64,000 nt of DNA from Bradyrhizobium sp. LLZ17 (GTDB taxonomy: Bacteria; Pseudomonadota; Alphaproteobacteria; Rhizobiales; Xanthobacteraceae): assembly GCF_041200145.1 (NCBI RefSeq), contig NZ_CP165734.1, positions 1,178,001-1,242,000 of the forward strand, in the 5' to 3' direction. Below, piece by piece: positions 50,839-60,690 of the stretch (its first letter is position 1; each line of letters begins with the position of its first letter). Below the pieces are notes generated by a model. It was not told where the DNA came from, made no database searches, and saw nothing but the letters and a program-made list of their open reading frames with translations. The translations under genes were made by a program, and so were the position numbers.

Positions 50839-51038
50839 GCCGGGTCAAGCCGGAATGACAGCAATCCGTTCCCCGCGATCTCCGCCAGCGGCGGACGCGT
50901 CCCGAAGTCGCGGCTGTGGATGCGCCGGTCCGCCGCGGGACCGGCGCCGCGGAATTGTCGCAATTCGGCAACAATGTGGTACGAATACATCAGTATCCGC
51001 CGCCGCGGCGGACCCCTTTTTCAGCACCCATTGCCGGA

Positions 51039-53455
51039 ATGACCAGCGCAGACACCTCGGCCGCATCCTTTGACACGGCCCCAACCGAAGAGCTCCGGCG
51101 CTGGTCGGTGTGGCGCTGGCTGGGTCCGTTTGCAGTTGCTCTTGCGCTGCTGTCGGCGCTTCTGACCTTCCTGGTCCTGACCGGCCTGACCAGCATCGAG
51201 CCGACCCGGGAGGTCGTCAGCTCGTTCCTGGCGATCAATGCAGGCACCATCCTGCTCCTGATCGGGATCATCGTCCGCGAGGTCCGGCAGATGATCCAGG
51301 CCCGCCGGCGTGGGCGGGCAGCGGCGCGGCTGCACGTCCAGATCGTCGGTCTGTTCTCGATCGTCGCAGTGCTGCCAGCGGTGCTGGTCGCCGTCGTCGC
51401 CAATGTCACGATCGAGCGCGGCCTCGACCGGTTGTTCTCGGGACCGACCAAGGAGGTCATTCAGAATTCGCTGATCATCGCGCGCGCCTATGTGCAGGAG
51501 CACGCGCAAGTCATTCGCGGCGACATTCTCGGCATGGCTAACGACGTCTCGCGCGTTCCGCTGCTGTTCGATCAGGATCGGCAGTCGTTCCTGGAGCTGT
51601 TGACCTCGAGCGCGGCGGCACGCAACCTCCCGGGCGCGATGCTCATGGGCAAGGACGCCAATCCGATCCTGTCGGCAGAGACCGGGGGTGTCCCGCTCAC
51701 CTTCGCGCCGCCTGCGCCGGAGTTTCTTCAGAACGTCAACGAGAACGAGCCCGAGATCGCGGTCCTGCCCGATCAAAATCTGGTCGCCGCCGTGATCAGG
51801 CTGAGGGGCTTTACCAATACCTTCCTCTATGTCGCTCGCCCGCTTGATCCAAGGGTCGTCGCCCAGCTCAAGCAGACCGAGCTGAGCGTCGCGGAATACG
51901 CGCAGATCGAGTCGCGCAAGTTAGGCATCCAGGTCGCGTTCGCGCTGATGTTCGCGGTGATCGCACTGACCATCCTGATGGCCTCGGTGCTGATCGGTTT
52001 GAACTTCGCCAACTCGCTGGTGGCGCCGATCCGGCGGCTGATGAACGCGGCCAACACGGTCTCGACCGGAGATCTGCACGTCCAGGTACCCGTGCACAAA
52101 TCGGAAGGCGATCTCGCCCAGCTCGGTGAGACCTTCAACAAGATGACGCAGGAATTGCGTAGCCAGCGCGACGAGCTGGTCAATGCCAGCGATCTCATCG
52201 ACAGCCGCCGCCGCTTCATCGAGGCCGTGTTGTCGTCGGCAAGCGCGGGCATCATCGGCGTCGATAGCTCGGGCAGTGTCGGCATCCTCAATCGTTCCGC
52301 CGAGAAGCTGATCGGGCATGCCGAATCCGAGACGCTCGGCCATCCGCTCTCCGACGTGCTGCCTGAGCTCGAAGACATGATGAAGGCGGCGCGGGAAGGG
52401 ACCCAGCGCCTGGTGCAGGGCCAGATCACGATCACGCGCGACGGGCAGGAACGCAACCTCTCGGTCCGCGTCAGCGCCGAGAAGACCAGCCAACCGCACG
52501 ACAGCTACATCATCACGCTCGACGACATCACCGAGCTGGTCTCGGCGCAGCGCACGTCGGCCTGGGGCGATGTCGCGCGCCGCATCGCCCACGAGATCAA
52601 GAACCCGCTGACGCCGATCCAGCTCTCGGCCGAGCGCATCCGCCGCAAGTTCGGCAAGGACATCACCGAGACCAAGGACAAGCAGATCTTCGAGCAGTGC
52701 ACCGACACCATCGTGCGCCAGGTCGACGACATCGACGCATGGTCGACGAGTTCTCGCGCTTCGCGCGGATGCCGAAGCCGGTGATGGAGGGCGAGGACGT
52801 CGCCGACACCGTGCGGCAGGCGGTGTTCCTGATGAAGGTCGCCCATCCGGAGATCGATATCGAGGCCGAATTCCAGGACGATCCGCTGCGTGCCCAGTTC
52901 GACCGGCGGCTGATCTCGCAGGCGGTCACCAACATCATCAAGAACGCGACCGAGGCGATCGAGCAGGTCCCGCCGGAAGAACTCGCCAAGGGTCACGGCA
53001 AGGGCCGCATCGATGTCGTAGTGTCGCGCGAGGGCGAGGACGTCTTGATCGACGTCATCGACAACGGCATCGGCCTGCCCAAGGTGGCGCGCTCGCGCTT
53101 GCTGGAGCCGTATGTGACGACGCGCGCCAAAGGCACCGGCCTTGGGCTCGCGATCGTCGGCCGCGTGCTGGAAGACCATGGTGGACGCATCGAATTGAAG
53201 GACGCCTCCGACTTCCGGGAAGGCCAGCGCGGCGCCTGGATGCGGATGCGCTTTGCGATCTCCGGCGCTCCCGCGAAAAGCGAGGGAAGTGAGCCGGCAC
53301 CGGCCGCCAAGGAGACGGTCAAGGATACGGCGAAGGAAGCGGAGATCGCCGAATCCGTCAAGGACCCGGAAACAAAAGAGCCGGCCTCCGGAACCAAAGA
53401 GCCGGCTGAAAAGACCAATGATTCAACGAAAATCGAAGCCTCAACAGGCAACTGA
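51039..53455 (+). CDS. ntrY: Nitrogen-regulation sensor kinase NtrY (one frameshift in this sequence)
   Basis: A membrane histidine kinase of about 805 residues, partner of NtrX. N-terminal hydrophobic segments include FAVALALLSALLTFLVLTGL and IVGLFSIVAVLPAVLVAVVA, and a further span LMFAVIALTILMASVLIGLN precedes the HAMP (SLVAPIRRLMNAANTVSTGD). A PAS domain follows, then the His[22 protein letters not shown] and an ATPase domain. One base missing near 52736 breaks the frame inside the helix that reads RMVDEFSRFARMPKP after repair. The last 65 residues are a Lys/Glu/Pro-rich low-complexity tail. The start is ATG 51039. Confidence 0.93.
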
Positions 53456-53472
53456 CAAGACAGGCGCGACCT

Positions 53473-54843
53473 ATGGCAAGTGAAATTCTGATTGTCGATG
53501 ATGAGGCCGATATTCGGGATCTCGTTGCGGGCATCCTCGAGGACGAGGGGTTCGTCACCCGGACCGCACGCGACAGCGATACGGCGTTGGCCGAGATCGG
53601 CAACCGCAGGCCGCATCTGGTGTTCCTCGACATCTGGCTCCAGGGCTCCAAGCTCGACGGGCTCCAACTGCTGGAGCAGGTCAAGAAGGACAATGCCGAT
53701 CTGCCGGTGGTGATGATCTCCGGCCACGGCAACATCGAGACCGCGGTCGCGGCGATCAAGCGCGGCGCCTATGACTTCATCGAAAAGCCGTTCAAGACCG
53801 ACCGGCTGATCCTGGTCGCCAACCGCGCGCTGGAGAATTCGCGGCTCAAGCGCGAGGTCAAGGAGCTGAAGCAGCTCGCGCCGAGCGCAAGCTCGCTGGT
53901 CGGTCGCTCGCCCAGCATGAACCAGCTGCGCCAGACCATCGAGCGCGCGGCAAAGGCCAACAGCCGCATCCTGATCGTCGGCCCTGCCGGCGCCGGCAAG
54001 GAGCTCGCCGCGCGCACGCTGCACATGGCTTCGGGTCGCGCCGATGGCCCCTTCGTCGTGATCAATGCGGCCGCGATCACGCCGGAGCGCATGGAGCACG
54101 AGATGTTCGGCGTCGAGCAGTCCAATGGCGAGCAGGCGCGCAAGGCGGGCGCGCTCGAGGAAGCCCATGGCGGCACGCTGTTCATCGACGAGATCTCGGA
54201 CATGCCGCGCGAGACCCAGAACAAGATTCTGCGCGTGCTGGTCGAGCAGTCGTTCCAGCGCGTCGGCGGCACTGCCAAGGTGCAGGTCGACGTCCGCATC
54301 ATCTCCTCCACCGCGCGCAACCTCGAAGAGGAGATCGCGGCCGGCCATTTCCGCGAGGACCTCTATCATCGCCTCTCGGTGGTTCCGATCCGCGTGCCGG
54401 CGCTGTCGGAGCGTCGTGAGGACATCCCCGAGCTGATCGACTATTTCATGGAGCAGATCTCGGCCGGAAGCGGCCTGCCCAAGCGGCAGATCGGACAGGA
54501 TGCGATGGCGGTGCTGCAATCGCATGTCTGGCCCGGCAATGTGCGCCAGCTCCGCAACAATGTTGAGAGAGTCATGATTCTCGCGGCCGGCGGCCCGGAG
54601 GTGATCATCACCGCCGACATGCTGCCGCAGGACGTCGGCTCGATGGTGCCGGCGATGCCCACCAGCAACAACGGCGAGCACATCATGGGCCTGCCGCTGC
54701 GCGAGGCGCGCGAAGTGTTCGAGCGCGACTATCTGATTGCGCAGATCAGTCGTTTTTCAGGAAATATTTCTCGCACGGCTGAGTTTGTTGGCATGGAACG
54801 GTCGGCGCTGCATCGCAAGTTGAAGGCGCTCGGCGTCGGTTGA
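53473..54843 (+). CDS. ntrX: Nitrogen-regulation response regulator NtrX
   Basis: A complete 456-residue regulator. The receiver domain (residues 1-120; ILIVDDEADIRDLVAGILED, HLVFLDIWLQGS) is followed by an AAA+ domain with Walker A-like GPAGAGKELAARTL and Walker B GTLFIDEISDMP. The sigma-54-contacting GAFTGA loop is absent: the matching stretch is MFGVEQSNGEQARKAGALEE. The C-terminal helix-turn-helix is SGNISRTAEFVGMERSALHR. So NtrX may not activate sigma-54 promoters directly. It starts 17 bases after ntrY. Confidence 0.95.
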   Translation: MASEILIVDDEADIRDLVAGILEDEGFVTRTARDSDTALAEIGNRRPHLVFLDIWLQGSKLDGLQLLEQVKKDNADLPVVMISGHGNIETAVAAIKRGAYDFIEKPFKTDRLILVANRALENSRLKREVKELKQLAPSASSLVGRSPSMNQLRQTIERAAKANSRILIVGPAGAGKELAARTLHMASGRADGPFVVINAAAITPERMEHEMFGVEQSNGEQARKAGALEEAHGGTLFIDEISDMPRETQNKILRVLVEQSFQRVGGTAKVQVDVRIISSTARNLEEEIAAGHFREDLYHRLSVVPIRVPALSERREDIPELIDYFMEQISAGSGLPKRQIGQDAMAVLQSHVWPGNVRQLRNNVERVMILAAGGPEVIITADMLPQDVGSMVPAMPTSNNGEHIMGLPLREAREVFERDYLIAQISRFSGNISRTAEFVGMERSALHRKLKALGVG

Positions 54844-55085
54844 CGTCCCCCAAGGGTCGGATTACGCAGGGCAAAATCACCTGTTTCCGTAGTTTTTCGG
54901 GGCAAGTCGGCAGGGCCTGCCGCGTGAAGCGGCTTGCCTAATAAGCCGACCTGTCCTCTAATCGTGCCGCTGTTCCCTCGGAGGGGGATCTCATGGGGAA
55001 CAGCAACCGGACGACGCCTCACAATTTCAAAAAAGAGGGCCGCAACCGGCGCAATAACAAGAAACTCAAAGCGAGAAAAAAAACA

Positions 55086-55334
55086 ATGGCGGCAGACCGC
55101 GCACAAAACCTACAGGACACCTTCCTTAATCACGTTCGCAAAACCAAGACGCCACTGACGATCTTTCTGGTCAACGGAGTGAAGCTCCAGGGCATCGTGA
55201 CCTGGTTCGACAATTTCTGCTTGCTGCTTCGGCGCGACGGTCACTCGCAGCTTGTCTACAAGCATGCGATCTCGACCATCATGCCGGGCGCTCCGATCCA
55301 GTTGTTCGAAGGCGGCGAGGATCAGCCGGCTTGA
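55086..55334 (+). CDS. hfq: RNA chaperone Hfq
   Basis: An 82-residue Sm-like protein that pairs small RNAs with mRNAs. [20 protein letters not shown] is the N-terminus; the Sm1 motif is [19 protein letters not shown] and the Sm2 end is [16 protein letters not shown]. The start is ATG 55086; the frame runs 31 codons further upstream into a basic stretch that is not Hfq. The order ntrX-hfq-hflX-mazG is conserved in rhizobia. Confidence 0.96.
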   Translation: MAADRAQNLQDTFLNHVRKTKTPLTIFLVNGVKLQGIVTWFDNFCLLLRRDGHSQLVYKHAISTIMPGAPIQLFEGGEDQPA

Positions 55335-55345
55335 GAGTGATCTGA

Positions 55346-56740
55346 TTGGAACCCCGGAATTTTGACGGGGATGCCGACCGTCCGCGGCCGGCAGGGGCTA
55401 AGCAGACGGGGCGGGTGCTTGTCATCGGCCCTTACTTGCGTGTGCGCGCCGGCGGTGCCGACGCGCCATCGGAGAGTCACGTCACGTCTCACCAGATCCT
55501 GCGAGACGCCCAGGCCCGACTCGACGAAGCCGCCGGCCTCGCGCGCGCGATCGACCTCGTCGTCGCGGATGCGATCATCGCGCCGATCAGCCAGATCCGC
55601 CCAGCGACCTATATCGGCAAGGGCAAGGTCGAGGAGATCGCTGCGCTGGCCAAGAGCCTCGACGTCGAGCTCGTGGTGATGGATTGCGCGCTGGCGCCGA
55701 TCCAGCAGCGCAATCTCGAGAAGGAGTTGGACGCCAAGGTGCTCGACCGCACCGGGCTCATCCTGGAAATCTTCGGCCGCCGCGCCAAGACCAAGGAAGG
55801 CTCGCTCCAGGTCGAACTCGCGCATCTCAACTACCAGCGTTCGCGCCTGGTGCGATCCTGGACCCATCTCGAACGCCAGCGTGGCGGCTTCGGATTCATG
55901 GGCGGTCCGGGCGAGACGCAGATCGAAGCGGACCGCCGCTTGATCCAGGAGCGCATCTCCAAGCTCGAGGGCGAATTGAAGAAGGTGCAGGCCACGCGGC
56001 GGCTGCATCGTGCCGGGCGCCAGCGCGTGCCGTATCGCGTGGTGGCGCTGGTCGGCTACACCAATGCCGGCAAGTCGACGCTGTTCAACCGTCTGACGCG
56101 CGCAGACGTGCAGGCCGCGGACATGCTGTTCGCAACGCTCGATCCGACCCTGCGCGCGCTCACGCTGCCCCATGGCGGCAAGGCGATGCTATCCGACACC
56201 GTCGGCTTCATCTCGAATCTGCCGACGCAGCTCGTCGCCGCCTTCCGCGCCACACTGGAGGAGGTGCTGGAGGCCGACGTCATCCTGCATGTGCGCGACA
56301 TCTCGCACGAGGATGCGGAAGCGCAGCAAAGCGACGTCGACGCGGTGCTGCGCCAGCTCGGCATCAATCCGGACGACTCCGGCCGCATCATCGAGGTCTG
56401 GAACAAGATCGACCGTTACGATTCCGAGCAGCGCGAGGAGCTTTTGAACATCGCGGCCCGCAGGCCTGAGGATCACCCGGCCATGCTGGTCTCGGCCGTG
56501 TCGGGCGAGGGGATCGACGCACTGCTCGCCGCGATCGAGCAACGTCTGGCTGCCAAGCGGACCACGCTCGACCTGTCGATCGATGCCGCCGACGGCGCGG
56601 GCATCTCTTGGTTGCACCGTAACGCTGAGGTGCTGGCGAAAGAGTTGCACGACGGTCGCTTCGACATGACCGTGCGGGTGGACGAGACCAAGCGGGATAT
56701 CGTGGTGAACAGGTTTGATGCCGTGCCGCGCGTGGCGTGA
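55346..56740 (+). CDS. hflX: GTPase HflX
   Basis: A 464-residue ribosome-associated GTPase. The start is TTG 55346, 11 bases after hfq, and gives the family opening with VLVIGPYLRVRAGGADAPSE. The glycine-rich FGFMGGPGETQIEADRRLIQ region, the G1 loop VALVGYTNAGKSTLFNRLTR, the G3 DTVGFISNLPTQLVAAFRAT and the G4 NKID are intact. HflX splits stalled or hibernating ribosomes. No frameshift. Confidence 0.94.
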   Translation: MEPRNFDGDADRPRPAGAKQTGRVLVIGPYLRVRAGGADAPSESHVTSHQILRDAQARLDEAAGLARAIDLVVADAIIAPISQIRPATYIGKGKVEEIAALAKSLDVELVVMDCALAPIQQRNLEKELDAKVLDRTGLILEIFGRRAKTKEGSLQVELAHLNYQRSRLVRSWTHLERQRGGFGFMGGPGETQIEADRRLIQERISKLEGELKKVQATRRLHRAGRQRVPYRVVALVGYTNAGKSTLFNRLTRADVQAADMLFATLDPTLRALTLPHGGKAMLSDTVGFISNLPTQLVAAFRATLEEVLEADVILHVRDISHEDAEAQQSDVDAVLRQLGINPDDSGRIIEVWNKIDRYDSEQREELLNIAARRPEDHPAMLVSAVSGEGIDALLAAIEQRLAAKRTTLDLSIDAADGAGISWLHRNAEVLAKELHDGRFDMTVRVDETKRDIVVNRFDAVPRVA

Positions 56741-56790
56741 TTTCTCCCCAGGTCGTCCCGCGAGTGAGCCAACCGCTGCCTCAAGCCAAA

Positions 56791-56928
56791 CTGTCGTCCC
56801 GGACAAGCGTAAGCGCAGATCCGGGACCCATAACCACAACCGGTTGGAATTGGCACGCTGGTGGCTCCAGCGCTGCTTCAATAATGTACGACCGGGGTAA
56901 TGGGTCCCGGCCTTCGCCGGGACGACAG
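56791..56928. repeat. Palindromic intergenic repeat between hflX and mazG
   Basis: CTGTCGTCCCGG at the left is mirrored by CCGGGACGACAG at the right, with inner arms ATCCGGGACCCAT and ATGGGTCCCGGCC. It separates two convergent genes. It looks like another REP-type element of this genome. Confidence 0.6.
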
Positions 56929-56933
56929 CGGAG

Positions 56934-57794
56934 TTAGCGGCGGCCCTGGTTGCTCCCCGCAACGGCAGGAGCATTCTGCTTCTCCCCCTTCGCCGCACTC
57001 CAAAGCGCATCCATCTCCGCCAGCGACGCCTGCTCCAGCGTGCGCCCCTGCGCCTCCAACGCCCGCTCGATATAGGCAAAGCGCCGTTCGAACTTCGCGT
57101 TGGTGGCGCGCAGCGCGGCTTCCGGATCGGCGTCGACATGGCGCGCGAGGTTGACGAGCGCGAACATCAGGTCGCCGGTCTCTTCCGCAAGCCCCTCGCT
57201 GTCGTTGCGGTCGAGCGCGGCCTCGATCTCGTCGGCTTCCTCGCGGATTTTTGCAAGCACGGCGCGCGGGTCGTTCCAGTCGAAGCCGACGGTGGAAGCC
57301 TTGCGCTGAAGCTCCATGGCGCGGGTCAGCGCCGGCTGGCCGGCCTTGACGCCCGACAGCAGCGATTTGTGCGGCGGCATTGCCTCCGGCGGCCGGCGCG
57401 CGGCGCGCTCGGCCTTCTCCTCGGCCTTGATGCGGTCCCAGACTTCCTTGACGTGGGAGGAGGCCAGATTGCCCTCCTTGTCGGCGAAGACATGGGGATG
57501 GCGCCGGATCATCTTGCGCGTGATGGCTTCGACGACATCGCCAAAGGCAAAGGCGTTCTGCTCCGACGCCATTTGGGCGTGGAACACGACCTGCAACAGC
57601 AGGTCACCCAGCTCCTCGCGCAAATCGTCGAGATCGCCGCGGTCGATCGCGTCGACCACCTCATAGGCTTCCTCGATCGTGTAGGGCGCGATCGTCGCAA
57701 AATTCTGCTCGAGGTCCCAGGGGCAGCCGGTCACCGGCGTGCGCAGCGCGGCCATGATCTCGATCAGGCGGGAAATGTCGCGGGAAGGGGTCAT
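56934..57794 (-). CDS. mazG: Nucleoside triphosphate pyrophosphohydrolase MazG
   Basis: A 286-residue two-domain all-alpha NTP pyrophosphohydrolase. The N-terminal domain has GCPWDLEQNFATIAPYTIEE then AYEVVDAIDRGDLDDLREEL, with the metal-binding EExxE/D pattern; the second copy is REEADEIEAALDRNDSEGLA, then EETGDLMFALVNLAR. MazG removes aberrant nucleotides or lowers the nucleotide alarmone pool. The start is ATG 57794; the upstream frame has no family look. Confidence 0.92.
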   Translation of the reverse strand: MTPSRDISRLIEIMAALRTPVTGCPWDLEQNFATIAPYTIEEAYEVVDAIDRGDLDDLREELGDLLLQVVFHAQMASEQNAFAFGDVVEAITRKMIRRHPHVFADKEGNLASSHVKEVWDRIKAEEKAERAARRPPEAMPPHKSLLSGVKAGQPALTRAMELQRKASTVGFDWNDPRAVLAKIREEADEIEAALDRNDSEGLAEETGDLMFALVNLARHVDADPEAALRATNAKFERRFAYIERALEAQGRTLEQASLAEMDALWSAAKGEKQNAPAVAGSNQGRR

Positions 57795-57934
57795 TGCGGG
57801 GGGCGTCTCCTGGGTCTTAAACCTTATGCCAAAAGCGGCCCGCCGTTCCCAGCGCAAGCCAGCGGAACGGACCGATTTCCACCGATCGGCGGGCCAGATT
57901 GGCGGGCTCGCCCCGCGGTGCTAAAGCGCCGGCC

Positions 57935-58648
57935 ATGAGTGATGCATTTTCATCCCAAACCGCGCTGGTGCTGTTTTCCGGCGGTCAGGATTCCACCACC
58001 TGCCTCGCCTGGGCGCTGAGCCGTTTTGCAGGCGTGGAAACGCTGGGCTTCGAGTACGGCCAGCGCCACGCCGTCGAGCTCGACTGCCGCGACCGGCTGT
58101 TCGACGGCATCAAAGGCCTGCGCGCCGATTGGGCTGCAAAGCTCGGCGAGAGCCATACGCTGTCGATCCCGACCCTGGCTGCGATCTCGGACACGGCGCT
58201 GACGCGCGACATCGCGATCGCGATGGGCGCCGATGGGTTACCCAACACCTTCGTGCCCGGCCGCAATCTTGTGTTTTTGACCTTCGCCGCGGCGCTGGCC
58301 TACCGGCGCGGCATCACCCACATCGTCGGCGGCATGTGCGAGACCGACTATTCCGGCTATCCCGATTGCCGCGACGATACCATCCGCGCCATGCAGGCCG
58401 CGCTCTCGCTCGGGATGGCGAGACAATTCGAGCTGCATACGCCCTTGATGTGGATCGACAAGGCCGCGACCTGGAAGCTGGCGCACGACCTCGGCGGCGA
58501 GAGCCTGGTCGATCTCATCCGCGAGCAATCGCACACCTGCTATCTCGGCGAACGCGGCGCGCGGCATGATTGGGGATACGGCTGCGGCGAGTGCCCGGCG
58601 TGCAGCCTGCGGGCAAAGGGGTGGCGGGAGTATGTGGCGGGGAGCTAG
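57935..58648 (+). CDS. queC: 7-cyano-7-deazaguanine synthase
   Basis: A 237-residue ATP-dependent enzyme that makes preQ0 from carboxydeazaguanine, the precursor of queuosine. The PP-loop is [30 protein letters not shown] and [17 protein letters not shown] match the family; the zinc site is formed by [22 protein letters not shown] (Cys 193, 208, 211 and 214 roughly). Its start at ATG 57935 follows mazG's divergent start region by 140 bases. queA is in this window too. Confidence 0.95.
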   Translation: MSDAFSSQTALVLFSGGQDSTTCLAWALSRFAGVETLGFEYGQRHAVELDCRDRLFDGIKGLRADWAAKLGESHTLSIPTLAAISDTALTRDIAIAMGADGLPNTFVPGRNLVFLTFAAALAYRRGITHIVGGMCETDYSGYPDCRDDTIRAMQAALSLGMARQFELHTPLMWIDKAATWKLAHDLGGESLVDLIREQSHTCYLGERGARHDWGYGCGECPACSLRAKGWREYVAGS

Positions 58649-58679
58649 CGCGCCTCACTCGCCGTCATTGCCATCTCCG

Positions 58680-58781
58680 CTGTCATCACCCGCGAAAGCG
58701 GGTGATCCAGTATTCCAGAGACGGCGCTTGAGCCGAAAAGCCGCGGCGTACTGGATTCCCCGCCTTCGCGGGGAATGACAG
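58680..58781. repeat. Palindromic intergenic repeat between queC and the nitrile hydratase cluster
   Basis: CTGTCATCACCCGC at the left is matched by a right end GGGGAATGACAG. Inner arms CCCGCGAAAGCGGG and CCCCGCCTTCGCGGGG form two smaller hairpins, and GGATCCAG-like pieces pair across. It lies where queC and the hydratase genes converge. Confidence 0.65.
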
Positions 58782-58823
58782 TCCTGGTCGAGGTGAACAG
58801 TGCCCGCACAACGCGCAAGCAGC

Positions 58824-59204
58824 TTACGGAAAATCCTCGTCCCGCAGCTCGATCGGTTTCCCGTGCGGCGTACGATCGGCCGCGTGGTCCCAGGCGTCAC
58901 GGTAGCGGTGCAGCGTCTCCGTCGACGCGACACCCTTGCGCGCGACCAGTCCTTCCAGCGTGGCGAGCCAGTGCAGGTAATAGGTCTCGCCGGTGTCGGG
59001 ATCGCCGGCAGCCTGCGCGCGCTTGATCTCGTCGGCCAGCGCTGCGGCCCATTCCGGCCAGGTGAACACGCCGCGGTCATGCAACGTCAGCGCCATCGCG
59101 AACGCGTGGGCCTCCCAGGGCGCGCGGAACACCGGGCCGTCCTCGTCGCGCGGAATGCTGGGTATCGCCGCCGTCGCAGCGGCAGCAAGCGTGCCGCTCA
59201 TCAC
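58824..59204 (-). CDS. Nitrile hydratase accessory protein (metal-delivery activator)
   Basis: A 126-residue protein of the nitrile-hydratase activator family (P14K/NhlE type), needed for correct cobalt insertion into the alpha subunit. The segment DGPVFRAPWEAHAFAMALTL then FTWPEWAAALADEIKRAQAA and TYYLHWLATLEGLVARKGV resembles the beta-subunit N-terminal part, as is typical of this activator. It overlaps the beta-subunit stop by four bases, so all three genes are one translated unit. Confidence 0.85.
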   Translation of the reverse strand: MMSGTLAAAATAAIPSIPRDEDGPVFRAPWEAHAFAMALTLHDRGVFTWPEWAAALADEIKRAQAAGDPDTGETYYLHWLATLEGLVARKGVASTETLHRYRDAWDHAADRTPHGKPIELRDEDFP

Positions 59205-59859
59205 GCCGGATCCAGATAGGGCTCGAAGGCATCGATCGAGACCCTCAACGTCGGATCACCGTCCGCGCCCCAGAGATCTCGGCCTTCGAACACGACCGTA
59301 TAGAGCCATTGCGGATTTTCACCGAGCTCCATCGCCGCCGAATCCGGAAACACCTGACAGCCGTGGTTCAACTCGACCACGCCGGCGTGACCGCGCACAT
59401 AGCGCGGCAGCCGCGTGTGTGTCGCGGGATGGATATTCCTGGCGCGCACGCGATCGCCGATCTTGAACTTGGGCGGCGCCGCAGCGGGCGGGCGAACTTG
59501 CCGCGGACCATGGTGCGCTCGACGTCGTCGCGCTTCAGCTTGCCGGGCCGGAGCGGCTTTGCAGGCTGCACCGCATGCCCGGCGGCGACATCCTCCCGCG
59601 ATATGTAACCCTTCTCGATCAGCATCTCTTCGAGCCCCAGGAACCATTTCTTGTAGTAGGAGCTCGAGAGATAAACATCCGGCGGCAGCGTCTCGCGATA
59701 GAAGCGCGAGGTGTCGATATTGAAGGCGCCGGCCGCGCCCATCGCGCGTACCATCGCGAGCACGCGGGCTTCCCAATCTGCGTGGAACACCGGCTCGTTC
59801 GGCTCGGGCTCGACCTTGCCGAACCCGTCCATGCCGCCCATGTCGTGCACGCCGTTCAC
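59201..59859 (-). CDS. nthB: Nitrile hydratase subunit beta (one frameshift in this sequence)
   Basis: The beta subunit of nitrile hydratase, about 219 residues. The N-terminus [20 protein letters not shown] and [20 protein letters not shown] are family hallmarks. One base is missing near 59486-59488; restored, the sequence continues [20 protein letters not shown] and [15 protein letters not shown], ending in a SH3-like barrel ([12 protein letters not shown]). It starts at 59859, overlapping the alpha stop by four bases. Confidence 0.9.
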
Positions 59860-60482
59860 GACGGCGCTCCGGGCGTCTTGGGAAAGCCGGTGCCGATCAT
59901 GGAATCGCGGGTGACAAGCTCGGCGAGCTGCTCTTCATTCCAGCCTTCGGTGCCTCCGGGCCGCATCGGCAGCACCAGGAAGCGCGTTTCGGCGGTGGAA
60001 TCCCACACCCTGATTTCCGTGTCCTTCGGCAGCGTGACGCCGAAATCGGCGAGCACGCCGCGCGGGTCCTTGACGGCGCGCGAGCGGTAGGGGGCGGCCT
60101 TGTACCAGACCGGCGGCAGCCCGAGCATTTCCCAGGGGTAGCAGGAGCACAGGGTGCACACGACCATATTGTGCCGCTGCGGCGTGTTCTCGACCACGAC
60201 GAGATGATCGCCGACGCGGCTGACGTGGCCGAGCGTGCCGATGGCCTTGCTGCCGTCCTCCAGCAGCGCGGCCTTGAACGTCGGATCGGTCCAGGCCCTG
60301 GCAACGACGCGCGCGCCATTGTGCGGACCGATCCTGGTCTCGTAGGCCTGGATGATCGCGTCGAGCGCAGCCGGCTCGACATAGCCCTTTTCGGTCAGGA
60401 TGGTCTCGAGCGCGCGCACGCGCAGCTCGGTCTCCGACAGTTCGGAATGGTCGTGATCGTGGTGATGAGGATGCTCGCTCAT
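59856..60482 (-). CDS. nthA: Nitrile hydratase subunit alpha, cobalt type
   Basis: A 208-residue metal-binding subunit that hydrates nitriles to amides. The claw motif is [20 protein letters not shown]; the Thr in VCTLCSC is the cobalt-type residue (iron enzymes have Ser). The three Cys bind the metal; two are usually oxidised. A His-rich stretch follows the start ([13 protein letters not shown]) and may help collect metal. It starts at 60482 and heads the alpha-beta-activator operon. Rhizobia may use it to degrade plant-derived nitriles. Confidence 0.93.
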   Translation of the reverse strand: MSEHPHHHDHDHSELSETELRVRALETILTEKGYVEPAALDAIIQAYETRIGPHNGARVVARAWTDPTFKAALLEDGSKAIGTLGHVSRVGDHLVVVENTPQRHNMVVCTLCSCYPWEMLGLPPVWYKAAPYRSRAVKDPRGVLADFGVTLPKDTEIRVWDSTAETRFLVLPMRPGGTEGWNEEQLAELVTRDSMIGTGFPKTPGAPS

Positions 60483-60690
60483 TGGGCGAAGATAGTCCCA
60501 GAATCCGGGCGTTGTCGAGGCGAAGACTCTGCTGGCGTCGCGCCACGGCTGTACAGCGGGACGAACCGGAATAGGCTACTCTCCTCTCCAAGCCATTGAT
60601 CGCGCCATCGACTGTCCCTATACGGCAGCCGGGACAATGAGGCGCGGTGAACGAACCGGTAAGATACCATTGGAATTGAGGGGAGGGACG

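Noticed and set aside
54993..55085. An N-terminally extended Hfq
   Set aside because: The extra basic stretch is not part of any Hfq I know, and the ATG at 55086 gives the standard 82-residue protein.
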